DNA of 64,000 bases from Entoloma clypeatum (GCA_963565915.1 OY751493.1:806001-870000), one strand, 5' to 3'. Shown: positions 33,221-45,861, counted from the first letter of the stretch. The notes: a model not told the origin generated them from the sequence alone. Program-made: numbers and translations.

Positions 33221-34166
33221 CCTGAATACCCTGTCTTGTCATGAGACAGAGAATGCAAAGGCTAGCGTGATGTGCTTGTCATAATGAGCACACCGGTTTT
33301 CCGATATCATTTATCATGGTTGAAGGCGGCTTCGAGCCATCACATCCATGACAGAACCTTGTTCCAGATATCACGAAATGGGCTGTATGATCACCAGGCC
33401 ATCAAATACATGACACCAGATCCACGACGAAACCGATTGCCCGCGAAGAAAAGCAGAGAAGCGGTGAAGATCACGAGAAACGTTCTCGACTAAGACAATC
33501 GGATGTTGCCTGCTGGCCAATTCTAGCGCTGGACACGTCTGGGCATCTTACCAACATACTTATGCATGTCCCGAAGCTTACCCTGGTGCACCATGCATCG
33601 ACCTTTTCTCGTGTGCTGGCGAGGTCTTAGAGGTCGTTGGATGACCGACGAGGAGGCTCAGATCTCGGATCGCTTGTTTGATTAACTGATCATCGTCCCA
33701 ATTCAGTTGTCAGGTGGCGTATCCTGTGTTCAGAAAGTCTCGTCATTTATGTTAGATCGATCGATCCTCTGGACAGTGCAAAGCGACTGATCTCTGTTTC
33801 ATTATACAGCATCCGCTTCTCCTCTGTCATGTTTCTGCCGTAGAAGCGTTGTCGGAAGAGGCTCGACACGACTTGCACGACGATCATGATCCCTTTCAGT
33901 TTTGCAACAGATGGCTGCTTTCTGACATATACTTATGCCGTCAAAACCTTGTTCATGTGGTGCCCTCAAAACCATGTGTCTCCCTGCGTCATCTTCGTTC
34001 AGTTTAATCTGCCTCTTGTCCTCTACATCGAGCTGGTCTCGATTGAAGTAATCATCCAAAGAAGAAAAAGGAAAATAAAACAAGGAGGTGCGTCCAAGAT
34101 ATCATCATCAACTTGGCCGTACTGTAGCAGGTTTCCTCTTCATAGTCAAGAAATTCTGCTCGGTCA
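33221..34166. other. Spacer without a supportable gene
   Basis: Apart from the weak TRS33 echo near 33265-33340, no coding or repeat signal. The last ~100 bp would be the promoter of the secreted-protein gene at 34167. Confidence 0.4.
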
Positions 34167-34965
34167 ATGCGGTTCTCCTCGCTCCTTACAACTACCTTCT
34201 TTTCGGTAGCCGCACTCGCTATGCCAGTCGCAGTTGACCTCGGTGATCGCTCGCTCACTTCCGTAAGCTCATCTCTTGCCTCGAGTCTATACAGACTCTT
34301 CATCGGGTTTTCGACACACCTTCAGAAGCTACGAGACGCCAAGTACCAAAAATTCGTCAAAAAGGAGAACCATACCGATGCCCTCTACCTTCGCGCACCT
34401 CCCGTGCCGCCCGTCGAGGAGATCAAGAAACATCTCATAATACCCACCTCCAAAGCCCTTTTCTATTCCGGCCCCGACGAATTCGCTGAAGTCGCCATGG
34501 ACAAAGGCGACTCAAGAGGCCTCCGAATCATCTTTGATTGTTTTGACCACCCGCAGTACCCCGACCCCTGGTCTCCTGGGCCTCTCGATCAAAGGTTCTG
34601 GGACGCCGCATCCCTCGCAGTGTCACAACAGGTCTCGGGAGTGGTGTGCGTCTTCCTCCCGAAAAACGTGAGCGTCAGAAAATTTTCATTCGCCATCCGT
34701 CTGGGCAAAGATAGAGTGGCCGGCTTTGTTGAAGAACCGAAAGGTGACGAAAATCGTCAAGTTGAACCCGACTGATGACCAGGAGGAGGTCCTTCATCCG
34801 GCTGAAGCTGCGGGGGGCACGAAGGGCGGAAAAGCTGCATGTGTGTTTGGTTGTTTTTGTCTCGCTCGTGCTGACTTAAGAATCATTGTGTTGGGCATCA
34901 TGCGAAGCCAGGATAATCGTCCGGGTCGAAGACAGGATCATCGCCGGGCCCGAAGCCAGGGATAA
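34167..34965 (+). pseudogene. Secreted protein of unknown function, probable frameshift
   Basis: Starts with a signal peptide (MRFSSLLTTTFFSVAALAMP). An in-frame 63-nt stretch (34263-34325, GT..AG) is probably an intron. Blocks seen are KALFYSGPDEFAEVA, RFWDAASLAVSQQVSGVVCV and, in the next frame, VWAKIEWPALLKNRKVTKI. The switch falls at the AAAATTTT run near 34684-34691. Losing one base there joins SVRKF to HSPSVWAKIEWP, so a +1 insertion or a sequencing error is likely. The FW..A......SGVV.V.L pattern recalls the ADP-ribosyl-cyclase-like fold, but that is a loose resemblance from memory. Read strictly, the first frame stops at 34775 after 202 codons. Function unknown. Confidence 0.5.
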
Positions 34966-35282
34966 AGCACCATTGAGTATGCATGTTGCATCGGAGGTAA
35001 GTATTCGAGATAAATGTCCTTGATCTGGATGTCCAGATGGAGGCGTGAATGACGCGGGATGCGAGAACCGTACTTCTTTCAAAGTAGAAAGAGGTAGGTG
35101 CAGTTGGGAAAGCGATGGTGGAACGGTGTGCGAAGTCGCTTTATGTCATAAAGAGCAGCAATTTGAAGAAAACGAAACTAGTAGTCCATGGTCATCACGG
35201 TCATCACATCCCCTGTCCCTGTGGTGCCTCGTAGGCCGCATGCATTGAAGCGTTACTTCCCGTCTCCCTAGCGTGATTCTCC
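34966..35282. other. Short spacer
   Basis: No gene seen. Probably 3' regions of the two converging genes. Confidence 0.4.
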
Positions 35283-36611
35283 TCAAAAGTGGGAGCCTCC
35301 TTCCGCCAGTGCATAGGGGCTATATTCAGGTGGGTCGCTCTGACGACTGCCGCTGGGGCCTTGGCCATGGGCTGACTGTGAGATGGAAGCAAGCGAGGGG
35401 TTGGCCAGCTTGTATATGGGAATACTAGCCCTGCCGCCGCTGCAGGGTTGTTGCCGCGTTACATGGGGCCCAGGAGTCTCCACGAACGGCACTACGATGT
35501 TCTCAAACCTCATGTCTTCAACGGTGGTCTGAGACACCACCGTAAGTCTTCTTCTGGGTGGTAGAGAGAAGCCCGAGGTAAGTGTATCTTGAGATGGGTG
35601 TCTCATGTGGCCAATGATCGGTGCTTGCCTCATACGAAAGAGGAGTACTGCCAAGCCCAGTAGGGCAAGTATACCGACGCCGCCAACGATACCTCCGACG
35701 ATGGCCGCAATCGGGGCGGGTTTCTTCTCCACCGTGACATCCATAACGTCAAGATTAATATCAGCATGACCTATTCATTGACGAGACAATTAGAATCACT
35801 GACTAAGATATATTAATCCGTACACGTACCTGTCGAAGCTAACGTCCGTGCATCTTGCAGGTTAAACCGTTGGTTAGTCCACGTAGTAGCTATATTAAAC
35901 GGGAGATGAGATGAGATGGCAGGTGCGGGATATGCTCTCAGACTTGCGATCTGCGGCGGCATACCATGGAAGCATGGTAGACTTAGGAACCACGAGTTGA
36001 GAAGGGAAATATCTAACACCCCGTCTAAGAAAGTACAAAAGAAAGTATAGATCTGGACACACGTGTGGGTTGTATCGTTGTCGCACTGGCTGACATAGAA
36101 AGGCCAGCTACCATCGTAAGGATTGAGAAAAGCGCAGGAAGTTTGATGGAAAAGGATATCAACATACCTTAGAATCGATTGTCCAAATCCTTGGCACAAA
36201 GTGCACGCGCTCGCAAGGTTATATACTGCCCATGAGCTGACGATCGGATGCAGTCAGGAATAGCCGCCGCCGCTAGTTCAAGATAAACTCACCAGCTACA
36301 AAGATTCACTGAGAAGTTGTCCTCGCCTGGACGGGAATAGTGGGTACTCTCATTGATGGTAGGTACCGTCCAATCTATCTCGAAGTTCAGTGATATATAC
36401 CACCCTACTCTGGCATATGTGTAGCTGTAAACTCACCAGATCCCGAACACGCTGTCATTAGAATCGACGTCACAACACACGGAGAGAGATCTTGCGAATT
36501 CGACATCCACATGTAATCAGGAGAGCATATCACTGAAGATTGGGCTTGTCGCTTCTCCAAAGCGTAGGCTGTAGCTGCAGCTGAGAGCATCGTAATCGAG
36601 ATTACCAACAT
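35283..36611 (-). CDS. Single-pass plasma-membrane protein of an Agaricomycete family
   Basis: Exon 1 (36611-36437) has a signal peptide and the motif CSPDYMWMSNSQDLSPCVV. Exon 2 (36374-36293) reads TVPTINESTHYSRPGEDN. Exon 3 (36236-36168) reads WAVYNLASACTLCQGFG. Then come SWPFYVSQC, YFPSQLVVPKSTMLPW and NQRFNLQDARTLAS. The last exon (from about 35760 to 35283) has one transmembrane helix (IAAIVGGIVGGVGILALLGL), an Arg-containing stop-transfer and a Pro-rich cytoplasmic tail. The order N-x-SPC-V...Cys pairs...W...FN...A, then one helix, is common in mushroom-forming fungi and has no assigned function that I know of. Borders of the middle exons near 36100-35850 are uncertain, so a defect there cannot be excluded. 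Confidence 0.6.
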
Positions 36612-38475
36612 AGTTCAGCCTGAGCGATGGACGATGTTGGGACGCTGTAGAATGCCCAATAAGGGAGGTGGGCCGTAGACAAAGATCCCTCTGAACACGC
36701 TCCCTAATATAATGCGGTGAAAAAGATCCAGGGTCCAGAACAAAAAAGACCATCTGAGCAGCCAAGGTTACTGAATCTCGAAAGGTGGAACAGCCATTCA
36801 GCTTTCTGGACATAAAGTTTGACCGGGGTCGCAGGAAAGCTCTTGTTTCACATAGCATCGAAAACATGCCCATTGATTTTCAGAACCCTAAACATCAGCG
36901 GAGACTGAGGGAACTGTGGTCATCAGACTACTTACGTATCGCACTAGTACATTTGTATCCAGACAGACAGGACAATAATCAGCAGCCCCATGATGGTCAG
37001 ATTCTCTAGAGGTGATTCTTCCTAAACAGACAAGCGCAAAGCTTCTGTGACGGCGCTTGAGGGCGATTGCGATTTTGGCCAAACCACCTCTACGGATATA
37101 GTTCGAGTTGGGCCACCTGAGCGTGATTGAATCTATGTCACGGCACCATAATGTACTCAGCTGAAGTTGATTCAAGGCTCGTCTTAATACTTACTAGTAC
37201 ACGGCCCTGGACTCTAACGTTCCATCATGATGTTCCCTTTTGCCAGTCCAGACTCCAGCGCCTATAGTAGTACTCGTGACCCGTCCGATCTGCGCTTGGG
37301 TGAAACACGAACGCGCTCAAGGCAGTGGCGTATCACGGAAGGACAAACATGATTGTGCCTCTCACTGAATCGATTTGAATGAAGTTCCGACACGGAGGGC
37401 TGGGGCTGGAGACGGCGTTGCACGAGGCCGCAGAGAATTGGCAGGTCGAGGCAGTGCGGTTGTCATAGCTCATCTACGTCCTCGGTAGTCACATGGATGA
37501 CGGCTAGGTCGAGAATGAAGCGCATTTCTGACCGGTTGGGTCGCACCGTGGGCGAAGGGGGGGACAAGATGGGAGTCGAGCGAGAGTGAGCACACCACTG
37601 CGGTGCCCGATGGGACGCCCTCGAAGATTCTTGGAGGTTAGATGCCGTGTCGGAGGGGGGCGAGGGAGGAGAAGGCGTGGATCACAATACATGCATTGAT
37701 GTGGACGAGGAAGGTGACAGTGGACGGATGCTCCTTCTCGACGGCGATGGGGAGGAGGTCCTCGAAGGGTGTTGGGGTGAAATGCTTTCCATACTGCAAT
37801 GAGAGGGCGGGTGTCCGGTCGGCAGCGGTGAATGCTACAATCCTCGGATGGGCAGCCCAGTGTCGCGGGTGCCCTGTAGCTTTATTTCAATTAGCCATAC
37901 ATGCGTGAGCCTTCCTTCTTCAAGACAGCCGGTCCAGCTCAGAAAACCCGTGCACCAAACCACCAAAATTGTGGGACGATGGTGAGAAGACCTGCAATTG
38001 TCGGTTGACTTTCTGAATCCTCGTGCGCTAGCTCTTTATAGGTAAGATGGCAGGCCTCGGTGTCTGATTTCTTGCGCATTCAGGAGGATCATGAAAGCCC
38101 ACACTGCATATACAGCGTCCTAACACTCATAGGTGTCAAGATCGAGCGTGACTCAACTTTCGTTAGTTTTTTTTGGAATGATCGACCAGATTGTCGTGCT
38201 ATCATTTAGAATGATGATCAATTATTGCAGTGGAACTGTGCCATTTGTGGGCTGGGTCTTCATACTGACGTGAGCATGTCCCTTTCTCTGCATTCTACAC
38301 AAGTTACTCGGCTACACCTTAGTGTCGCCATTAGACCAAGTATATGGGATTCAAATGATGTCGACCCCGAGTAACGTTGTATGCAGAGAATCGAGCTCAT
38401 TCGATGATCACCCACAAGTCGAGAGCACATATTTATTATTCGCGAGATAAATACACATGAAACTCATGGGGAAAG
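36612..38475. other. Gene-poor spacer
   Basis: About 1.9 kb. A minus-strand frame near 37785-37635 (PTPFEDLLPIAVEKEH) could be an exon relic, but no splice-consistent partner was found. No repeats recognised. Confidence 0.4.
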
Positions 38476-39653
38476 TTAGTCATGGAGCGCCGCCAGATAA
38501 CTCTGAAAAAGAAAAAACCAAAGACAATGAACACCCAAACCATGGTACGGCGGAGAAATGACAGACCTCTCGATCCTCCAAAAAGTCCAGATAGGTGAGT
38601 GCAACCGCGATCCAAAAGCTGGCATCGATGCCGAGCAGCTGCTCCTCCGTTTTCTGGATTTCCAAGAGGCCGGTGAGGCAGCGCACGGTGAGCACTGGCG
38701 TGCGGTCGTGAAATGTGAGGACCAGGGGCGGTGGCGGTGAAAACATCAGCGAGATGGAGTGGTGAGCCGGGGCGTCAGGTGAGGGGCCTGCGGGATAAGG
38801 CGGGGGCGAGGAGACCGGGGAGAGGGAGGGTATGCGGGAGAGGGTGAAAGAGTTAGAGTGCGAGGGGGTGGAGTTCTTGAGGACGCTGAGGGCACGGGCG
38901 AAGAAGGAGGTGGAGGTGGGGTGGACGGGTTGGGTGGAATGCGGGGCGAGGATGAATTGGGTTATTTGTGTGGAAATGGATTGCGTGTGTTGTTTGAGTT
39001 GTCGGTCCTGGTCCTTGGGGATTTGCTCGAGCTTTGCGCGGACGATGCTTGGTGAGGGCGGCTGGGCGGCGAGGGCAGGGGGGGTAGGCGGGTAGGAGTG
39101 CACGCCGGAAGTTGACAGGCTGGGTCGGGGTGTGGGGATGTTGGTCTGGGAGTGGAAGGAGAGGGCGGCTTCGGAATAGTGGGGGGACCGGGTGGGGACC
39201 GGGACGAGGGGGATGAACATGCCGGGTGAAAAGGTGGGCGAGCGGATGCGGATGTACCAGCCGCGTTTTGCGGGGCGGTGGATGGTCCAGCAGAGAGTGT
39301 TGGTCGGGTTGTGCTGCGTACACGGTCTCAGGACATGTTAGGGTGACCAGTGTTTCGACTCACGACGACATGTTCGATGATTTCCTCGTCGGTGAGGAAT
39401 CGTTCCTGCCAACGTCCAGCGCGTTGCGGTTGAGTTGACAGTGGATTTCCCTACATACCTTGGACCACAGTACAATATCTGAGTTTTCTTCCATCACATT
39501 AATCTTCATGTCCTGGAGAACATCTGTACTGTTGAAAGAGGCAAAGTGAGTCGAGCGACGGGCGAGGGTATGACGTTTGACACACCTTTGAACGACGTAT
39601 CGGAGGACACTGGGTAAGCCAAAACCAGGTTGAATGGTATCTGCGACGGTCAT
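38476..39653 (-). CDS. Conserved fungal protein of unknown function
   Basis: Five exons with clean GT-AG introns: 39653-39586, 39528-39459, 39405-39364, 39313-38567 and 38502-38476, giving 317 residues. The N-terminus has MTVADTIQPGFGLPSV, ERFLTDEEIIEHVV and TIHRPAKRGWYIRIRSPTFS. A long Pro/Ser-rich low-complexity middle follows. The conserved C-terminus runs LVLTFHDRTPVLTVRC, GLLEIQKTEEQLLGIDASFW and EDRESYLAALHD. The last 9-codon exon was placed because it replaces an unnatural hydrophobic tail by ESYLAALHD. No signal peptide or membrane helix. I do not recognise a named family. Confidence 0.75.
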
Positions 39654-40220
39654 CTCCCCGCGTTAAACGTATTGGCGGCTATGATAGAGGGCAAGCATGT
39701 ATGATGCCAAACACGCCGACTTTGGCTTGATGCATGATGAACGACACTCATGATCATCACACGACCCGAGCTCAAGCTGCGAGCACAACTATGTACATAC
39801 CTCCTCCCAAATCATGATGACGGCAGCCTGGCCACGTCCGCTCACTTTTCGACGCGCTCTATAATTATATCGCGCCTCTTGAGTTACCGCAATTTTGTTT
39901 GCTCGATATGGCCCATCGTTCCCTCACCATCTCCCTTTCTCTTGTTCCCCTCGTTCTCTCTCCCCTGCCTGTCCTCCCACCCACCCAAGGCCTGTGCAAT
40001 GCTACCTCGTCCACCCTTAATGGGCGATTGAGTGTGGTATGTTCCCTGAACAAATTGATGATGAGAGGAAAACACTCTTTATGTTGTCGTGGAGAACGAT
40101 ATCAAGTGGGGCTGCGGCTCGACATGCCCAACACTGGCAATGCTGTGCCAGTGCGTGTGCTCTATATTCGTTCCAGTCAGTACACAGCAGCCACATTACT
40201 TACCCTCAAACCATTCCCCA
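39654..40220. other. Spacer
   Basis: No supportable gene; pyrimidine-rich stretch near 39920-39990. Confidence 0.35.
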
Positions 40221-40660
40221 ATGCCCAATGCGCATTCCCATTATTCCTCAGGAAATCATCGGTAATATCATGGACGAATCCAATCGAGCCGCTTTCAAGT
40301 TGGTCCTCACGGAGAAAAGTTGGCCACATACAATACCGTTTCGCGAAGCTTCCGCGACCCTTGTCAACGGCATCTCTTCTCCAACCATTGATTTACAGTA
40401 TCTGTCTTCACCCCAACCACACCGCAAAATCATCCCCGACTTCACCGTCATAGTATGGTTGAGCTTCGCAAAACCTTCACATCCAATATTTTCCTGCACG
40501 GTGGGGAGATACGTGCGACGTCTTTCCATCGAATGGGTTGTGCAGAGCTTCGCCGAACGAAACACTACATGATGGCTTGCCCCATCTGTTCCCATTCGTT
40601 AATTCATTGACTCCGAACGCCGCACGACACAGGCGGAGGACGCGTAGGCCACAGGCGACG
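40221..40660 (+). pseudogene. F-box-like remnant
   Basis: A frame beginning MRIPIIPQEIIGNIMDESN resembles the start of fungal F-box proteins (PxEIIxxIID). It is followed by TVGRYVRRLSIEW, a common phrase in that family, and after a frame change by DGLPHLFPFVNSLT. The expected CxLVCRxW core is poor (LVLTEKSW) and the gene stops after ~117 codons, so it looks degraded. F-box proteins are SCF substrate adaptors and are greatly expanded in Agaricomycetes. Confidence 0.35.
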
Positions 40661-41279
40661 TCGACGTTATCGAACACAGCCTGATAATCGATTCCCTCCC
40701 TGGTAGAAGGCTCTTACGGCAAGGAGTTCCTAACCCACCCCTCTCCCGGGACCATCCCAGCTGCAAATCGGAGAAATATCCATCGTTGACATCAACTGGT
40801 CACTGCCAGCCTCGGTGTCCTGCTGTTCTGCCGCAACATTGGCCATTCCGTGGGCCCCTACAACGATGTTCCTCCCAAACCTGAGGTTTATTGTGCTAAT
40901 AAATGAAAATGAAGAAGTGGTGGGTTCACCTTCTTGCCGGACTCCTGCGATGTCAACTACCCATGAAGTAACATGCCTTGAAGTCACAGGTACGAGCCTA
41001 TTTCTTAATTGGAACCAGTATTTCCTCTTCTCTCTATGTGCCGTGAGATTGATTGTTCGTCGCTCACGCAGCTCGGGGCGGTGGGGAGGAAAGGCGATTC
41101 AACGGTTGTCAGCATGAATTTTATCCTACCTGCCTAGTTATGTACGATGCATCGGAACTGGACATTTTTTATTCTCATAGAAGAGGTTGACGACCATATC
41201 GTATGGACTCGGAAAGCGATATTCGAGCGCGCACTTCAATGATATGCACTCGTCACTCGAAGAATTTCTTTCTTCTTCA
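40661..41279. other. Spacer, possibly decayed F-box remnants
   Basis: A short plus-strand phrase LRFIVLINENEEV near 40880 could come from an F-box/LRR tail. Nothing firm. Confidence 0.3.
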
Positions 41280-41513
41280 AGCTGTTTTCTAGACTCGGAA
41301 CGAGGTCCCATTCATCCGTGTCTATGAAACCAATGTACTGATTAGACCAAGCATGATCATCCTAATGTCCACGGTATGCAGATGTTCTAGCTTGGCGAGT
41401 GTAGTATCGATCATGAACCATGGGCTGGGCCCCGGGCCGGCTTCATCTTCGGCTTTCGCAGTGATGTGATCAATGACTGTCCTCAGCTGGCTCGCCGGGT
41501 GCGGCGGTTCCAT
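41280..41513 (-). pseudogene. F-box-like C-terminal fragment
   Basis: The minus-strand frame reads PWFMIDTTLAKLEHLHTVDI, similar to the W..ID..L..L..L..V.I line near the end of many mushroom F-box proteins. It is followed after a possible intron by QYIGFIDTDEWDLVPSL. No N-terminal part could be traced convincingly. Confidence 0.3.
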
Positions 41514-43172
41514 CCGTCTGCAGGGTGCAAGGAAGATTCGTACAGCGGCGATCCTCCCAGTCCCTTTGAATGCAAGTCATGAATTATAATCAGAATGTAC
41601 TCGGCGCGCCAAGTCCACGGTCAGCATGACTGTCATCGTTTCGGATACCTGAACCTGCCGACGAGTGTTGACGCAGGTGGGACGTGATGTGGGCGGCCTG
41701 AGTGGATAACCTCACCGGCGCCCTATAGGCAGCCTTCAGAGCTCTGTTTACGCAACTTTGGGAAGCTCTGAAACTAGGCAGTGGATGAACTCTTCGTGAA
41801 ATTGCCGTCATTTGAAATAGCTTGTGCGAGGTTCTAATCAGCTGAGTACCGTGGTTTCTCATTCTTTCTTCGCCTACAGTCGCTATGATTGACCCGCTGC
41901 AGCGGTCGTCCGTTGAAGCTTCAGGGTTGTTTCGTGAATTTGTCTCTGCTTGAGACCTAGTTCGCAACGTCGGTCTCCTTTCCTATAAGTACTCCCTGCG
42001 GAGATCATATTTTTCCGAGTCAGAGTTGTCGACGATAATGAAGGGATCCCTTTCGAGAGGTCGATATTTCCTCGAGGGCTCTGGATCTCAAGTGGGGGGT
42101 CGGTCTAGGAACGAATGAGTGCATTTCGAGAAATAATTGAAGCAAACAACGTCGACGACACGAGGTTGGACAACGCATCCTGTCCCCGCTTGGCAGGGGG
42201 TTGGTTCCTGGCTGGAGGTTTGTGATTATCAAGGCCATAAGACTGCCATGAATAATGATGCATGATTTCATGGGGGCCGGGTATGCGTCAGAGTAATGTG
42301 TCAACATCCTTGAACAGCTGACCAATTCAATTGCAAGGATCTCGTCCACTTGCGAGGGAGAATCGCACAATCCGCGTTGAGGGCCGAGGGGTCTTTCGAA
42401 CTTCCCGTTTTTGCTCCGACCTTGTGGCTCGCTCGCTCGGGTTGTGTCAACATGGGCATGTCAGAATGTTAGGCGCGCAAGTGCACTTATCGGACTTGAC
42501 TTCGCTGGAGCACATCATCATTCCTGCTCCTGGCTGGCCGTATAGATCAAGTTCGATGTAATTGCGAGCAAGAAGCCTCGGGAGAACTGTACTAGAAACT
42601 TTGAACAATAACATTGGCGAGCAGAGTGAAGATTCTGTCATCGGTTAAACATGTCGGGAGACGCCAACAGTGTTGCGAGACCTTCACTACGTGTAGCGTT
42701 AGTCTATCTTCTGTGTGTTCGGGGTACTTACCTCAACCCCAACAGCTTTCAAGCTCGAGTTGAAACGCCAGATCTACCAATGGCATCCACGTGGATTATC
42801 CGCCTATCTCGACAAGATCAAGAACTCGTTTGAACGCAGAGCTGACCTTTTGGAATAAAGTTTGTGAACTTGGGCGCTGGTCGTCAGCGAGTTCCGGGAA
42901 GCGATAATCAGATTTGACCATAGTATACTTTATTAATACCAAGTGTTGATATATGTTTCGACGAAACCCCAGGTCAGTCTGAATGCATAGAATTCCGCGA
43001 ATACCGCCTTCCACGACGCGCCGAGTCTGTGAAGATGAATGCAAGAATGCAAGACAGCTGATAGCCGGCCAGCGGACACTGAAATCGTACGTACTATACC
43101 CGCTCCTAGCGCTCACTTTTTGCCACACACGACCCCCTTCCCTTTCATGTCCTCTTAAAACCGACTGACCAC
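41514..43172. other. Spacer upstream of PSD1
   Basis: No supportable gene on either strand. The last ~100 bp before 43173 is pyrimidine-rich and presumably holds the PSD1 promoter. Confidence 0.4.
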
Positions 43173-45094
43173 ATGTATTTCTCCAGAAAAAGCATATTGA
43201 CCAAGGGCAGGAACCCGCTATACGCCGCCTCGCGAGTCCTCAACGCCTCCTCAGCATCTGCCTCGTCCGTCGTCGCGAAATGCTGGGTGCATGGCACGAA
43301 CAAGACCTCTGCACTCATAAGAACAGTCCGCAGCCGTGCGTACTCTTCTAGAACAGGCGGTGTCGGCGGTGGGGCTGGGCCGAGCGGACCCGGGCCTGAG
43401 GTGCAGACGACAGGTGGACTGGGTTTACCGCTGTACAGTACGCGTGAACTTCGCTCCCTTCCATTCCACCTCACTCATCTGTCTGCACAGGAAAACTCAT
43501 CAACGCCTGGACGGAAACCCCCACAAAGTGGTACCCTCTCCCGCTCGCTGTCGGCGCCCTCTTGCTCGTTGCCATCCAGTACCGGAAAAAGGTCAAGCGG
43601 GCAAGCAGGGAGGTTTACGTAGACGAGGACGGTATGGAGGTCATACGGCTCAAAGGGCCCTGGCAGGTACGTACTCTGTACCTCTCAACAATCCCATCCC
43701 AACACTTTTCTCCCGCAGGTCCACGTCATCGGCGCCCTCCCCCTCCGCAACATGTCCCGCCTCTGGGGCTACGTCAACTCCCTCGAGCTCCCCGTCTTGT
43801 TCCGCCCCTTGGGATTCCGCCTCTACGCCCTCGCCTTTGGGTGCAACCTCGACGAGATCGAGCCCGCCGACCTCAAAGCCTACCCCTCCCTCGGCGCCTT
43901 CTTCTACCGCAAGCTCAAGCCCGGCGCGCGCCCCGTCGACGATGCCGTCCTCGTCAGCCCTGCAGACGGCACCGTCCTCCACTTCGGCACCATCCAAGAC
44001 CTCCGCGTCGAGCAGGTCAAGGGCATCACCTATTCCCTCGATGCCCTCCTCGGCGTGGAGCGCCCCGGCACGAGCGTGCTGAACACTGAGGCGCACGAGC
44101 ACAACAGGCACATGTCCATCGTGGACGACCGGGAGTTTGCGAACGTGAACGGGATCGAGTACAGCCTGGACCAGCTCATTGGGGGCCCGTCGTCGTTGCC
44201 TAGCACGCCGGGTAGCGCGACGCCGACGTCGGAGGAGGAGGCCCCGGCGCAGGAGGACGTGCTGCGGGCGGATCCTGGCGCGCCTCCGAAGAAGTTTGGG
44301 AAGCAGATCGACGCGTCGGTCGAGCCGGAGGAGAGTCTGGAGGAGACGATCGTGCATGATACGTCGGTGGCGCTGCAGATGGGCAACGGCCTAGCGAATG
44401 GGAAGACGGCGAAGCGGCGGAGCACGTCCGGGAAGACCGTCAAGCCTGGCCATTCTCTGTTCTTCACTGTCATCTACCTCGCGCCTGGGGACTATCACCG
44501 GTTCCACAGCCCGACGGCATGGGTCGTGGAGAAGCGGAGGCATTTTGTGGGTCAGTTTTACAGCTTATTCTTTCTTGTTCCTTTTTTTTTTTTTTGATGT
44601 TTGAACTACAGGTGAACTGTATTCGGTCTCACCTTACATGGCAAAACGGCTAGAAAACCTGTTTGTGCTCAACGAACGAGTGTCCCTCCTCGGGCGCTGG
44701 CGGTACGGCTTCTTTGGGATGGTCCCTGTCGGCGCCACTAACGTCGGGAGCATCAAGATAAACTTTGATCAGGTACTGCCCCCCCTTCCTCCATTCCGTC
44801 TTACCCCCCACTCTCTCACTCAACGCCTTTTCTCTTTTTTTTTTTTACCCTTAGGCCCTCCGGACCAACGTCCGCGGTAGCCGCCCCCCACCAGGCACCT
44901 ACACCGAAGCAGTGTACTCCGCAGCGTCGCCGATCCTGAACGGGCAGCCGCTGGTCCCGGCGCAGGAGATGGGCGGGTTCTGCCTAGGGAGCACGATCGT
45001 GCTCGTGTTTGAGGCGCCGGACGAGTTTGAGTTTGCGGTGGAGGCGGGGCAGAAGGTGAAGGTTGGGCAGAAGCTTGGTGATCTGCCCGGGTAA
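43173..45094 (+). CDS. PSD1: Mitochondrial phosphatidylserine decarboxylase
   Basis: Converts phosphatidylserine to phosphatidylethanolamine at the mitochondrial inner membrane. Five exons: 43173-43437, 43491-43666, 43719-44550, 44612-44772 and 44855-45094, giving 557 residues. The N-terminus is Arg/Ser-rich without acids (targeting presequence). A membrane helix ([17 protein letters not shown]) lies near residue 100. Blocks are [26 protein letters not shown] (catalytic Asp), [11 protein letters not shown] (His), [13 protein letters not shown], and [14 protein letters not shown]. The LGST site, with Ser near 524, is the self-cleavage point that creates the pyruvoyl cofactor and the alpha and beta chains. 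A ~100-residue Ser/Thr/Glu-rich insert ([16 protein letters not shown]) separates the Asp and His blocks, as in other basidiomycete copies. Confidence 0.95.
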
Positions 45095-45861
45095 TGGTAA
45101 TGCGAGTGAGGGGGGCGAAGGAGGATTGATGAAAGCAGAGGAGTGTGGCTTTGTCCTCTTCTTTTCTTTTTTCCACCACCCACGTTCTTTGCCTGTCCCC
45201 GCCCCCGTCACAAAAAAGCTCGGCCTTTTCAACAAATGGACTGAAGCTTCTTTTTTTTCTTTTCTTTCACTTTTTCCGGTTACTCATATATATCCCCCCT
45301 CCCCCCAACTCGATGTTCATCCATCATTTTAATCCGTCTACGAGTTACTCACCCACGCAGGAATTTAGACCTCCCAATTTTCTTCACGTCTTGCAGTGTA
45401 CATACAATATCATCCAACCCCATGCATCTACTACGTAGTTAACGTTCTTCAACGACGATATCACAAACGAATCTTGCAAAAAAACAAAAAAAAAAAAAAA
45501 AGTCATCTTGAAAGGAGGGACAAACGTATATTCATTGGCCACAATTCGAACGCACAGCGGACGACCACGAGGTGTCATTTGGATTATGTATCGATCTCAA
45601 TACGCGTAAAAAAAAAGAAAGAAGAAAGAAAAAAAACAGGTGTTCCCCAACTTATTCAAATGCCGAGTAAAATGATAGTAGGAAGAACGAGAGAGGTCGA
45701 GAAAGGACATGCAACACCGAGGAAAGAAGAAGAGGGGGGGAGGGGGGGGTAAAGCAAAAGTGGGATTGACCGGTAAAGCTCAATGACGAGTCCATCTGTG
45801 TGTGCGACACGTAAAAAAAAAACAGGGAGGCTCTAAATCCACAGCGAAAAAAAGAAAGACT
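45095..45861. other. Shared 3' spacer of convergent PSD1 and CHS7
   Basis: Rich in homopolymers (A runs near 45480-45500 and 45607-45640, G run near 45735-45750). No gene. Probably both 3' UTRs and polyadenylation sites. Confidence 0.5.

Noticed and set aside
43650..44357. 235-codon minus-strand frame inside PSD1
   Set aside because: Arg/Val-rich antisense shadow of the GC-rich PSD1 exon 3.
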